DNA of 22,556 bases from an uncultured Caldilinea sp. (GTDB lineage: Bacteria; Chloroflexota; Anaerolineae; Caldilineales; Caldilineaceae), in assembly GCF_937128415.1 (NCBI RefSeq), contig NZ_CAKZMJ010000112.1:1-22556 (forward strand). The letters are read 5' to 3'. Below, one piece after another: positions 1 to 20,232 of this stretch (position 1 is the stretch's first letter; every line of letters begins with the position of its first letter). The position numbers were made by a program, and so were the translations under genes. Below the pieces are notes generated by a model that saw nothing but the letters and a program-made list of their open reading frames with translations, searched no databases and was not told the origin of the DNA.

Positions 1-56
1 ACAGACCCCGAGACACGGGATGAACCGGCGAAGCGCAGGAAGGCCCTCACCCCCTG

Positions 57-84
57 CCCCCTCTCCCAATGCTGGGAGAGGGGG
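57..84. repeat. Perfect 12-bp palindromic hairpin, REP-like
   Basis: The arms 57-68 (CCCCCTCTCCCA) and 73-84 (TGGGAGAGGGGG) are perfectly complementary around a 4-nt loop ATGC. The flank is C-rich (CCCTCACCCCCTGC). Neither side has a T-run, so it is not a good intrinsic terminator. It resembles dispersed GC-rich palindromic repeats that I recall from Chloroflexota and cyanobacterial genomes. Copy number cannot be judged from one window. Confidence 0.6.
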
Positions 85-99
85 AGAAAGGCGCCGTCG

Positions 100-118
100 G
101 TGCGGCCCTCAGCCGCAC
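100..118. repeat. 7-bp hairpin GTGCGGC/GCCGCAC
   Basis: The arms 100-106 and 112-118 pair perfectly around a 5-nt loop (CCTCA). It lies between the putative ftsZ terminator and the palindrome at 57-84. No T-run follows on either strand. It may be a second part of the same intergenic repeat or a simple structural element. Confidence 0.4.
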
Positions 119-146
119 ATCCTCGACAGACTTCAAACTCTTTGGG

Positions 147-204
147 AAAAGGCGCGCTGGCCGAAGCCTGGTGTGACGCAACGCCGCCAGGCTCCGGCCG
201 GCGC
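147..204 (-). terminator. Putative intrinsic terminator after ftsZ
   Basis: Starting about 10 bp after the ftsZ stop, the arms 187-199 and 159-171 form a 13-bp stem. The single mismatch on the plus strand (164 against 194) becomes a U-G wobble in the minus-strand RNA. A further GCGC/GCGC pairing (201-204 with 152-155) lies beyond a small internal loop. The descending arm is followed by C and then TTTT (150-147). The T-run is short, so termination may be partial. Position and directional wobble support a role at the end of the dcw transcript. Confidence 0.55.
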
Positions 205-213
205 ACAAGGCTG

Positions 214-1371
<1,158 letters not shown>

Positions 1372-1507
1372 TGTTTCACTCCTTCGATGGTTTGATGGTA
1401 GACCAACTGATGTTGCACAGGAACCTTTTCGATCACAACGAAGCCACTGCGTCTTCCGCCCATCCGACTGGCCCCCCTACCTCGAGAGGGACGGACTCCG
1501 CACCAAA

Positions 1508-2780
<1,273 letters not shown>

Positions 2781-2799
2781 CCGATCCCTCCTCCGCCGG

Positions 2800-3747
<948 letters not shown>

Positions 3748-3798
3748 ACCGTCTCCGGAAATCTTTCACAAGCCGCGCTTCCGCGTCCGAATGCGCCC

Positions 3799-4911
<1,113 letters not shown>

Positions 4912-4986
4912 TGAAGAATTCTCCGTTTCCAATTTGCCTCGCTCCTCTGGCGACTTCGTCCGGCGGATCGTCGCTTGCCCTGAAAG

Positions 4987-5994
<1,008 letters not shown>

Positions 5995-6027
5995 TCTTTA
6001 CGTCTCCGATCCCTGACGCTAAAAATC

Positions 6028-7461
<1,434 letters not shown>

Positions 7462-7490
7462 TGCGATGTTTGCTCCTGCTTCTCCGGTCT

Positions 7491-8024
<534 letters not shown>

Positions 8025-8031
8025 AATGATG

Positions 8032-8677
8032 CTACTTTTTCCCTGCGGCGCTGCCGCGCAACGGCCAGGCAATCAACAACAGCAGAGCAGTGATCAACAG
8101 CAACCAGACGCCCGCCGGCCATGTCAGCATCCAGGACCAAAAGTCCGATACATTATCGACAAGCAACGTCCAGATGCGGCTTATGACGACAAACAGGCTG
8201 CCCCAAGCGCTGTCCTGCGGCAAGGGAGCCGCCTGCAAAAGCTCGTTGAGAACCGGCAACAACAACGCCGCAAAGATCAGTCCATTCACTGCACCGACCA
8301 GAAAGCTCAACAGCTTGCTGTTCGTCTTTGGCTTTACGAAGCGCGGGTTGCTCGTCACGATAAATGTGGTCAGCACGATGATCGCCCAGACCAGAAAGAG
8401 AAAGCCTTGTCGGTTGTCTTCTGTAATCACATTGGGCGCTTCGGCGACAATCCGAACCGCCTCTTCGGCGTCGGCCGTCAGCCCGCCTGCCCGCACCAGT
8501 GCGACAAACTTGCCGGCGAAATTGGTCAACCGAACGACGATGTCCCCTTGCTCCTGCAACAGCACCCAACTGATTACCGTGACCCCCAGCAGCCAAAGCT
8601 CGGCCAGGTAGCCGCGGCGCACGCCGATCCAGCCGAAAAAAGAGAGCCAGAGAATCAGGGCGATCAGAACTTGCGTT

Positions 8678-8688
<11 letters not shown>
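8032..8688 (-). CDS. CvpA-like small membrane protein, first of tandem pair
   Basis: A 218-residue membrane protein, function unknown. Predicted membrane segments lie at about 5-22, 28-46, 96-113, 125-148 and 189-209. The N-terminal GWIGVRRGYLAELWLL (19-34) and the fourth segment SFLVGAVNGLIFAALLLPVLNE (128-149) resemble CvpA-family proteins and match the downstream neighbour. A longer loop with acidic residues (TADAEEAVRIVAEAPNVITEDN, 71-92) separates segments 2 and 3. The protein ends with a basic tail (RGSAAGKK). The start ATG overlaps the end of murG by 11 bp, suggesting translational coupling. The pair may assist lipid-linked precursor or division steps, but nothing in the sequence gives an activity. 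Confidence 0.75.
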
Positions 8689-11102
<2,414 letters not shown>

Positions 11103-11122
11103 CGTCGCTCTCCTCCATTTTC

Positions 11123-12664
11123 TCACCGCTGCGCCGTCGCTCTGACTGCTGCAATTTCTTTCACCAGTTGGCGAAAATGCTCTCCCCGCGCTTCAAAGTC
11201 GCGATATGCGTCGTAGCTGGTTCCTCCTGGCGACAACAGCACCACCGCGCCCGGCTCCGCCACCTGCGCGGCCAGCTCGACGGCTTCATCGAGGCGATGG
11301 ACGACGGCCGTGCTCGGCGCGCGCTGCTGCCGGAAGGTGGCGCGCTCCTGCACTTTGCGCACGATCATCTCGCCGGCCTCGCCGAAGCCGATGAGCATAT
11401 CGACGCGCGCCAACACTTCGTCGGCGAACTCCTCCCACGGCAACTTTTTGTCCTTGCCGCCCGCCAGCAAGATCAGGGCCTGGTCGATGGCCTCGAAGCT
11501 GCGCAGGCCGGCCACTGCCCGCTCCGGCGAAGTTGCAATGCTGTCGTTGACCCAGGTGACGCCGTTCACCTCCGCCACGACCTCGAGCCGGTGCGGCACG
11601 CCGCGGAACGTGCGGGCGACCCGGCCCATCGCTTCCACGTCTGCGCCCAGCGCGCCGCTGATCGCCGCCGCCGCCAGCAGATTGCCGACGTTGTGCTCCC
11701 CGCGCAACCGGACCTCTCTGCGCAGACAGATCTCCTGCCCCTGGTAAAAAAGACGGCCGCACTCTCCCCAGGCGCCGCTGTCGACGCGACTGTAACGATG
11801 GAACAGCAACGGCGGCCGCCGTCTATCGGCGACGAGGGCCCCTACTTCTTCCAACACTGCGTCCAAATTGCCGGCCACTGCAGCCCAGCTTGCAGGCAGC
11901 GGCGGGTCGCTTGCACGCCAGGCGCTGCTGGCCACGCGCCGCGTGATGGCGTCTTCGGCGCTCAGCACGATGGCGGCGTCCTCCGGCAGGCAGCGCAGCA
12001 AATTAAACTTGGCCCCAGCGTAGGCCGCCATGTCCGGATGGCGGTCCAGATGGTTCGGCGTGATGTTCAAAATGGCGGCGACGTCAGGGCCGACGCCCTG
12101 CACGGGATCGTCCGTCGGCCCCCACGCCCAGCGCCGGTCGAAGAGCTCCAACTGAAAGCTGCTCAGCTCCAGCACGATGCAGTCGCCGGGCGCGATCGTC
12201 TCCAGGCGGTCGATCAGCGGCGTCCCGATGTTGCCGCCAACATGCACGCGACGCCCGCTGGCGGCCAGGATTTCGCCCACCAGCGTGGTGGTGGTGGTTT
12301 TGCCGCTGCTGCCGGTGATGGCGGCGATCGGCCCCAGGCCGCGTTGGCGGGCAAGTTGCAAGGTCAGCAAACTGTCGTTGCTGAGCGGAATCTTGCGGCG
12401 GATGGCCTCCTGCACGATGGGGAGCTGCGCCGGCACCCCTCCGCTCAGGCAAAGCAAGTCGCAGCCATCGAGCAAGTGGAGGGGATGACCGCCCAGCGCA
12501 AGTTCGACGGGCAGGTCGCGCACGCGGGCCAGCTCCGTCGCCAGTCGTTCGGCCGACGCTGCGTCGCTGATGGTGACATGAGCGCCGGCGGCCACGAAAA
12601 AGCGCGCCAGCGCCGTTCCCTGGCGAGCCAATCCTAAAATCGCGATCTGTCGCCCACGAAACAT
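11123..12664 (-). CDS. murD: UDP-N-acetylmuramoylalanine--D-glutamate ligase
   Basis: MurD adds D-Glu to UDP-MurNAc-L-Ala in the cytoplasm using ATP. The 513-residue protein has an N-terminal Rossmann-like domain beginning QIAILGLARQGTALARF (6-22) and the P-loop AITGSSGKTTTTTL (115-128). It also has VLELSSFQLE, the central ILNITPNHLDRH, and NDSIATSPERAVAGLRSF. The C-terminal SPGGTSYDAYRDFEARGEHFRQLV corresponds to the MurD-typical SPAxxSFDxFxxFExRG motif. It is somewhat longer than the common 440-460 residues. The start ATG has a strong GGAGGT 7 nt upstream and lies 27 bp after mraY. The C-terminal motif and the position between mraY and ftsW distinguish it from MurE, which is otherwise missing from the cluster. 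Confidence 0.96.
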   Translation of the reverse strand: MFRGRQIAILGLARQGTALARFFVAAGAHVTISDAASAERLATELARVRDLPVELALGGHPLHLLDGCDLLCLSGGVPAQLPIVQEAIRRKIPLSNDSLLTLQLARQRGLGPIAAITGSSGKTTTTTLVGEILAASGRRVHVGGNIGTPLIDRLETIAPGDCIVLELSSFQLELFDRRWAWGPTDDPVQGVGPDVAAILNITPNHLDRHPDMAAYAGAKFNLLRCLPEDAAIVLSAEDAITRRVASSAWRASDPPLPASWAAVAGNLDAVLEEVGALVADRRRPPLLFHRYSRVDSGAWGECGRLFYQGQEICLRREVRLRGEHNVGNLLAAAAISGALGADVEAMGRVARTFRGVPHRLEVVAEVNGVTWVNDSIATSPERAVAGLRSFEAIDQALILLAGGKDKKLPWEEFADEVLARVDMLIGFGEAGEMIVRKVQERATFRQQRAPSTAVVHRLDEAVELAAQVAEPGAVVLLSPGGTSYDAYRDFEARGEHFRQLVKEIAAVRATAQR

Positions 12665-12691
12665 CGTTCGGACCTCCGACCTGCCGCGCTC

Positions 12692-15275
<2,584 letters not shown>

Positions 15276-15299
15276 CTTTCTTTTCTTTCTCTTCCAACT

Positions 15300-17126
15300 T
15301 TATTGCTCTGCGCCCAAACGAATCTCGTCGGGCGGGATATTGTAATATTGAAGCAGACGTCGCGTCACCTGCGCAAAGGTGGGCGCCGCCGTATAGCCGG
15401 CCCAACGGCTGATCGACGGATCGGGGCGCTCCAACTTCACCAGAACGACGAAACGCGGATCGTCCGCCGGCGCATAGCCGACGAATGTGACAATCGTGTC
15501 GTCTTCTTCGTAGCCTTGCTCGCCCGGAATTTGCGCCGTTCCGCTTTTCCCTGCAACTCGATAACCCGCAACGCCCGCCGCCTGGTTCCCTCGTTCAACC
15601 ACAGAAACCAGAATGTCGGTCAGCATTTTCGCCGTCTCAGGCCGGATGGCGACGCCAAGCACCGTGGGCTCCGTAAATTGCACCTGGCCGTCTAGAATAC
15701 GCGCCTTGACCACGTAGGGGCGCATCAGCTTGCCGCCGTTCGCAATCGCTGCGGTGGCGTTGACCATCTGAATCGGGGTCACCGCCAGCCCCTGGCCAAA
15801 GCTGTTTGTGCCCAGATCGGAGAGGCTCCATCTTTCGTGGCCCGGCTTTCTCACCGCGCCGTAAATTTCACCGGCCAGATCGATCTCGGTCACCTTGCCA
15901 AAGCCGAAGCGATCCACGTATTGATAGAAGCGTCGCTCGCCGAGCAGCAAAGCCCACTGCGCCGAGATCACGTTGAGCGAACGCGCCAGCGCCTCGCTCA
16001 TGTCCACTTGCCCATAACCGGCGCGGTCACTGTTCAGAATCAGACGTTGGCCGACGGCGATCGAGCCGGTGTCGGTCAGCTTTTGCGTAGGCGTCACCAC
16101 GCCTGTGTCAAGTGCAGCGGCCGCAGTGATGATCTTGAAGACGGAGCCGGGCTCGTATTGCGTGCCCACCGCCGGATTGAGCAGTGCAGCAGGATCGGCC
16201 TCCGCAATTCGATTGGGATCAAAGGCCGGTGCATTCGCCATCGCCAGCACTTCACCGGTCCAAGGATCCATCACGATGATCGTTCCCGCTGTCGCGCGAT
16301 ATAACTCCAGCGCGCGGCGCAGCTCCTCTTCGGCGATCCATTGCACGCCGCGGTCGATCGTGAGCACGAGATCTCGTCCGGCGGGCGACGGCAGGTAGCG
16401 ATGCAAAGACGAAGGCAACGAGTCAAACGTGGCCGTCGCCTTGCCCGTCAGACCGACGCCGTTGCGCTGGCGCAAAAACGACTCGTAGTACCCTTCCACC
16501 CCTGCGACGCCGCGGCGCCAGACTGCATCTCCCACCAGGGCGGTGAAACCCACAACGTGCGCAGCCAGCGGCCCCTCTGGATAATAACGCTGAGGAGCGG
16601 GCGTGAGATTCAGATGAAGCAGCGGGTGGGCGCCTCCCTCCTGCGCAAGGCGCTGCTGTTCGGCCAGGATGCGGTGGCCGATCTCCAGTTCGACCGCGGG
16701 CGCCAGACGCAGGAAATAGCGATCGGCGTACTGGCGCAAGAGCTCCAGCGTCTGCGCTGCAGGAACGTCGGCCATCTTCTCCAGCGCATCGGCGAGCGCT
16801 CGTCTGTCTGCGTCCGTTTTGAGGTGAGTGGGGTTGACCGAAATTTCGTAGAAGTAGCGATCGGCCACGAGCAGCGCGCCGTTGCGATCGACGACGGAGC
16901 CGCGGGGCGACTCCCCCTGGTGAGGCAAGCCGGCGGGCCGGGTGTACCCCAGTCGCAGCGCCTGATGAGTAAGCAGCGCCGACGCAATCATGGCGATCAG
17001 CGCGGCGAAAAAGGAAATAAGAAACCAGAAGCGCCACAGTTCGCGCTTCTGGCCCCCCTCCGTCGGCAACGTTTGCGGCTCGCTGAGGGCCTGCGACGCG
17101 GCGAGCTCCTGGCCTAGCGATGTCAT
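15300..17126 (-). CDS. ftsI: Class B penicillin-binding protein, FtsI/PbpB type
   Basis: This is the division-specific DD-transpeptidase that crosslinks septal peptidoglycan and partners FtsW. From ATG 17126 it has 608 residues. It has a short cytoplasmic tail, a membrane anchor at about 33-55, the class B N-terminal (pedestal) domain starting PRGSVVDRNGALLV (75-88) and a transpeptidase domain. The latter carries SVFK (Ser328-Lys331), SLN (383-385) and KSGT (527-530), all three active-site motifs. No PASTA domains are seen. Its ATG overlaps the ftsL-like stop in an ATGA junction, so ATG 17126 is chosen over an in-frame start 25 codons upstream. The position after ftsL supports a divisome PBP and not an elongation PBP2. 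Confidence 0.95.
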   Translation of the reverse strand: MTSLGQELAASQALSEPQTLPTEGGQKRELWRFWFLISFFAALIAMIASALLTHQALRLGYTRPAGLPHQGESPRGSVVDRNGALLVADRYFYEISVNPTHLKTDADRRALADALEKMADVPAAQTLELLRQYADRYFLRLAPAVELEIGHRILAEQQRLAQEGGAHPLLHLNLTPAPQRYYPEGPLAAHVVGFTALVGDAVWRRGVAGVEGYYESFLRQRNGVGLTGKATATFDSLPSSLHRYLPSPAGRDLVLTIDRGVQWIAEEELRRALELYRATAGTIIVMDPWTGEVLAMANAPAFDPNRIAEADPAALLNPAVGTQYEPGSVFKIITAAAALDTGVVTPTQKLTDTGSIAVGQRLILNSDRAGYGQVDMSEALARSLNVISAQWALLLGERRFYQYVDRFGFGKVTEIDLAGEIYGAVRKPGHERWSLSDLGTNSFGQGLAVTPIQMVNATAAIANGGKLMRPYVVKARILDGQVQFTEPTVLGVAIRPETAKMLTDILVSVVERGNQAAGVAGYRVAGKSGTAQIPGEQGYEEDDTIVTFVGYAPADDPRFVVLVKLERPDPSISRWAGYTAAPTFAQVTRRLLQYYNIPPDEIRLGAEQ

Positions 17127-17761
17127 TGCACAGATGACCCTGAAGGCGTCAATGTCTCGTTGATCGTCGTCGATGCGCCTTGGGTGTGCACGAGCAGCCA
17201 CTCGGCGAACGCTGTCAAGCCGCGCCCCACTGCGGAGACCAACTCCTCCAGCGGCGAGCTACGCGCTTCCCCGTCGACCGGCGCCACTGTGCTCCAATCG
17301 CTGCCCAGGTTGTGGATCGCAAGAGGCGGCTCTGCAGCATACGGCCCACTCGACGCCGCCGGAAACTGAAGGGTGGGCAACTCATCGCGACGGACATAGA
17401 CTCGCCCTGTCACCGGGCGATAGCCCTGAGCGAGAGCCGCCTGCTCGATCTGGCGCAACGAAGTCGCATTGGCTATGGCGAAGATAATTTCGCTGTTCTC
17501 TCGCTCGATGCGCTGCTGCTGTTCCGTCAGCTTTGTCAGCAGATAACGCTCCTCGGCGATCTGCACCCTGAGCCAGACCTGCGCCATCATGCCTGCGCCG
17601 ACGAGCAGCGTCGCCGCCAGCAAAAGGAGATATTGCCGGAAATTCTCCGGCAACCAGAGCATTTCCTGCAAAATGTTCAACCAACGACGGCTCAGCGAAT
17701 GCTGCAGCGAGCCGGAGATTTCGGTTGAGACCGTGGACGGCAGCGTGCTACGCTCGAACAT
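17123..17761 (-). CDS. ftsL: FtsL-like septum protein
   Basis: FtsL is a small bitopic divisome protein whose extracytoplasmic coiled coil pairs with FtsB/DivIC and FtsQ. The 212 residues show a cytoplasmic N-terminus (1-42), one membrane segment (about 43-62, YLLLLAATLLVGAGMMAQVW) and a heptad-like coiled coil (about 64-98, including LLTKLTEQQQRIERENSEI). An FtsL/DivIC-like LRQIEQAALAQGYRPV follows (102-117). Sequence identity in this family is minimal, so the call rests on architecture and place between rsmH and ftsI. It is about twice the usual length. Residues 120-212 add a Pro/Ser-rich stretch and an amphipathic segment (LEELVSAVGRGLTAFAEWLL, 171-190). The ATG has GAGGGG rather close (3 nt) upstream. 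Confidence 0.8.
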   Translation of the reverse strand: MFERSTLPSTVSTEISGSLQHSLSRRWLNILQEMLWLPENFRQYLLLLAATLLVGAGMMAQVWLRVQIAEERYLLTKLTEQQQRIERENSEIIFAIANATSLRQIEQAALAQGYRPVTGRVYVRRDELPTLQFPAASSGPYAAEPPLAIHNLGSDWSTVAPVDGEARSSPLEELVSAVGRGLTAFAEWLLVHTQGASTTINETLTPSGSSVQ

Positions 17762-17783
17762 GAACCCCTCTGCATCCTGAAAT

Positions 17784-17856
17784 TATAGTGTAGTAGTAGG
17801 GGCGACGTGCGTCGCCCCTACGCTACGAAAGGCTCTCGAAGCCTTTCCCTATAGTG
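17784..17856. repeat. Palindromic element flanked by 7-bp direct repeats
   Basis: In the rsmH-ftsL gap, GTAGGGGCGAC (17796-17806) and GTCGCCCCTAC (17811-17821) form a perfect 11-bp stem with loop GTGC. A second hairpin, AAAGGCT/AGCCTTT (17828-17834, 17840-17846), follows. The two lie between identical heptamers TATAGTG at 17784-17790 and 17850-17856, which look like a target-site duplication. This suggests a small non-autonomous (MITE- or REP-like) insertion. The first stem resembles a palindrome type I recall as dispersed in Chloroflexota and cyanobacteria. Multi-copy status is not visible here. Confidence 0.6.
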
Positions 17857-17905
17857 AACCGTGATGAGTGGTGTGAGGGAGGGCCAGTGACTCACTGAGC
17901 ACACA

Positions 17906-18904
<999 letters not shown>

Positions 18905-18922
18905 TGCGAAAGATCTGAACTG

Positions 18923-19357
18923 CTAAAGACTTAAGGTGCTGAAAAAATCGCCGGTGAAATCGGCGTCTTGCAAGGCCCCGACGACCTTTTCCTCCCACAG
19001 CGCAGGATTCCACAACTCGATGAACTTATTCATGCCGGCCACCACGACTTCGTTTTCGATTCCCGCATAATCTCGCAGCCGCTGACTCAACAAGATGCGT
19101 CCCTGCCCATCGGGCTGAAGGTCTTCTGCGGCGCTGAAAAAAGCCCGCCGAAACGCTGCAGAGCGCGGGTCGGTGAACGGCAGGGCGCTCACCTTATCCG
19201 CCAGTCGCTCCCACTCCGCTTGCGGAAAAAGCAACAGGCAGCGATCCACCGGGCTGCGGGTCACCACCATGCCGAGGGCCAACGCATTCCGGTATTTGGC
19301 CGGAATGGTGAGCCTGCCCTTTGCGTCGAGCGCGTGCGTATATTCGCCCAGGAACAT
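18923..19357 (-). CDS. mraZ: Transcriptional regulator MraZ
   Basis: MraZ is a DNA-binding protein of the AbrB-like swapped-hairpin fold that forms a ring-shaped oligomer. In species studied it regulates its own dcw promoter by binding short direct repeats. The 144 residues carry the two signature motifs: DAKGRLTIPAKYR (11-23) and the second copy DGQGRILLSQRLRDYAG. The length is typical. It is the first gene of the cluster. Its promoter with three matching direct repeats lies about 320 bp upstream, so autoregulation is likely. The start ATG lacks a good nearby Shine-Dalgarno (GAGGG is about 17 nt away), which makes the long structured leader of interest. Confidence 0.97.
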   Translation of the reverse strand: MFLGEYTHALDAKGRLTIPAKYRNALALGMVVTRSPVDRCLLLFPQAEWERLADKVSALPFTDPRSAAFRRAFFSAAEDLQPDGQGRILLSQRLRDYAGIENEVVVAGMNKFIELWNPALWEEKVVGALQDADFTGDFFSTLSL

Positions 19358-19412
19358 GTCGATTGCGCCGTTGCCCTCATGGTCGTTGCACGATGGTTGA
19401 TTTCATGACAGC

Positions 19413-19435
19413 CGTTGCGATGGGCCGCCGCAACG
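19413..19435 (-). promoter_or_regulatory. Hairpin in the mraZ leader near the start codon
   Basis: CGTTGCG (19413-19419) and CGCAACG (19429-19435) pair perfectly around a 9-nt loop, about 55 nt before the mraZ ATG on the sense RNA. No T-run follows, so it is not a terminator. It could fold together with the larger stem at 19484-19557. A short CCCG/CGGG hairpin (19468-19471, 19478-19481) lies between the two. Confidence 0.45.
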
Positions 19436-19483
19436 ACTTTCTTCGGGGGCAAGTCCTTGTCAGCCGACCCGTCAGATCGGGCC

Positions 19484-19557
<74 letters not shown>

Positions 19558-19662
19558 ACAGAAACACCCCGAACAACAGGTAACTCACTTATCCCAAAGT
19601 GGCGAGCCAGGAAATCAATTCCCACTCTGCTGGCCGAAAAAAGGAAAATATGAGAATTTTCT

Positions 19663-19687
19663 CCCACTTCCCCCCACTTTGTCCCAC
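19663..19687 (-). promoter_or_regulatory. Three MraZ boxes (GTGGG direct repeats)
   Basis: On the minus strand GTGGG occurs at 19687-19683, 19677-19673 and 19667-19663, exactly 10 nt apart, directly downstream of the -10 element. MraZ is known to bind TGGGN repeats separated by 5 nt in Escherichia coli and AAAGTGG-type repeats in mollicutes; this array fits both. A lone fourth GTGGG lies at 19625-19621, out of phase. Binding here would cover the transcription start, consistent with repression. Confidence 0.85.
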
Positions 19688-19716
19688 ATTATAGTGCAAA
19701 AAGGGGGCTTTGTCTA
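19688..19716 (-). promoter_or_regulatory. Sigma-70-type promoter of the dcw operon
   Basis: Read on the minus strand, TAGACA (19716-19711) and a perfect TATAAT (19693-19688) are separated by 17 nt. Transcription would begin near 19681, within the MraZ boxes, leaving a leader of about 320 nt before the mraZ ATG. The combination of near-consensus elements and adjacent MraZ boxes makes this the likely main promoter. Confidence 0.8.
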
Positions 19717-19814
19717 GTGCCAATTTATACGATTTTTGTTGTATATTTTTGGGAAACTTGGGATACGGCACGCGCGCTGCGCGGCTGGGCCGAAAAGAAT
19801 GAATAGACATAATC

Positions 19815-19828
19815 GTAACGCGCGTTAC
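19815..19828. promoter_or_regulatory. 14-bp perfect palindrome, possible operator
   Basis: GTAACGCGCGTTAC is a perfect 14-bp palindrome without a spacer. It sits between the two divergent promoters, about 100 bp upstream of each. Its size and symmetry suit a dimeric regulator. No regulator gene in the window other than mraZ points to an identity. Confidence 0.4.
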
Positions 19829-19900
19829 AGAATGCCCAACAAAATATCCGATAATGGAGAACAGTGATCAAGCGCCAGCGTCCAAGATTTTATATTTTTG

Positions 19901-19928
19901 GGCGGATGAAATTTGACTTTCATCCGCC
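19901..19928. promoter_or_regulatory. 11-bp inverted repeat over the rpoB -35 region
   Basis: GGCGGATGAAA (19901-19911) and TTTCATCCGCC (19918-19928) are perfect inverted repeats with a 6-nt centre TTTGAC. The centre coincides with the -35 candidate TTGACT. Neither side has a T-run in the right place for a terminator, so an operator for a dimeric repressor is more likely than an RNA hairpin. Confidence 0.5.
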
Positions 19929-19940
19929 TTGTCGTATAAA
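19913..19940 (+). promoter_or_regulatory. Candidate rpoB promoter
   Basis: TTGACT (19913-19918) and TATAAA (19935-19940) are spaced by 16 nt. Transcription would begin near 19947, giving a leader of about 285 nt. This is the best sigma-70-type pair on the plus strand in the gap, but the AT-rich segments further upstream could hold others. Confidence 0.5.
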
Positions 19941-19952
19941 CTTTATGGTTAC

Positions 19953-19981
19953 GGCGCTTGACATGTTGTCGGTCGAGCGCC
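19953..19981 (+). promoter_or_regulatory. 5' hairpin of the rpoB leader
   Basis: GGCGCTTGAC (19953-19962) pairs with GTCGAGCGCC (19972-19981) over 10 bp, including one U-G wobble, around a 9-nt loop. It would lie almost at the 5' end of the transcript from the promoter at 19913-19940. A role in RNA stability or in the leader fold is possible. Confidence 0.45.
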
Positions 19982-19988
19982 CAATCGG

Positions 19989-20089
<101 letters not shown>

Positions 20090-20125
20090 CAATTGATATA
20101 CGGCTGAAGTTATTGTGTCGAGTCG

Positions 20126-20196
20126 AAGACACCCGGTTGTAGATGGTGGCGCACCGCAGAGATGCGGGTGCTGGCGGCTATCTGCGTCGGTGTCTT
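20126..20196 (+). promoter_or_regulatory. Nested RNA structure before rpoB with GNRA tetraloop
   Basis: Three coaxial-type helices are visible. The outer one, AAGACACC/GGTGTCTT (20126-20133, 20189-20196), is a perfect 8 bp. The middle one, GTAGAT/ATCTGC (20139-20144, 20180-20185), is 6 bp with one U-G. The inner one, GCACCGCA/TGCGGGTGC (20151-20158, 20163-20171), is 8 bp with one bulged G and closes a GAGA tetraloop of the GNRA type. It ends 21 nt before the rpoB Shine-Dalgarno AAGGAG (20218-20223). It could be a protein- or ligand-binding leader element, but I do not recognise a named family. Confidence 0.55.
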
Positions 20197-20232
20197 ATTG
20201 TCATTTTTAGGCCAATCAAGGAGCTGGAATAC

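Noticed and set aside
17782..17787. TATAAT on the minus strand before ftsL
   Set aside because: The -35 position (GCACGT) falls in the loop and arm of the palindrome and does not match, so an internal ftsL promoter is unsupported.
19589..19810. 73-codon minus-strand frame upstream of mraZ
   Set aside because: It covers the mraZ promoter and MraZ boxes, so it would not be translated from the main transcript.
19958..19963. Consensus TTGACA on the plus strand
   Set aside because: No -10-like hexamer occurs 15-19 nt downstream, and it is part of the leader hairpin arm.
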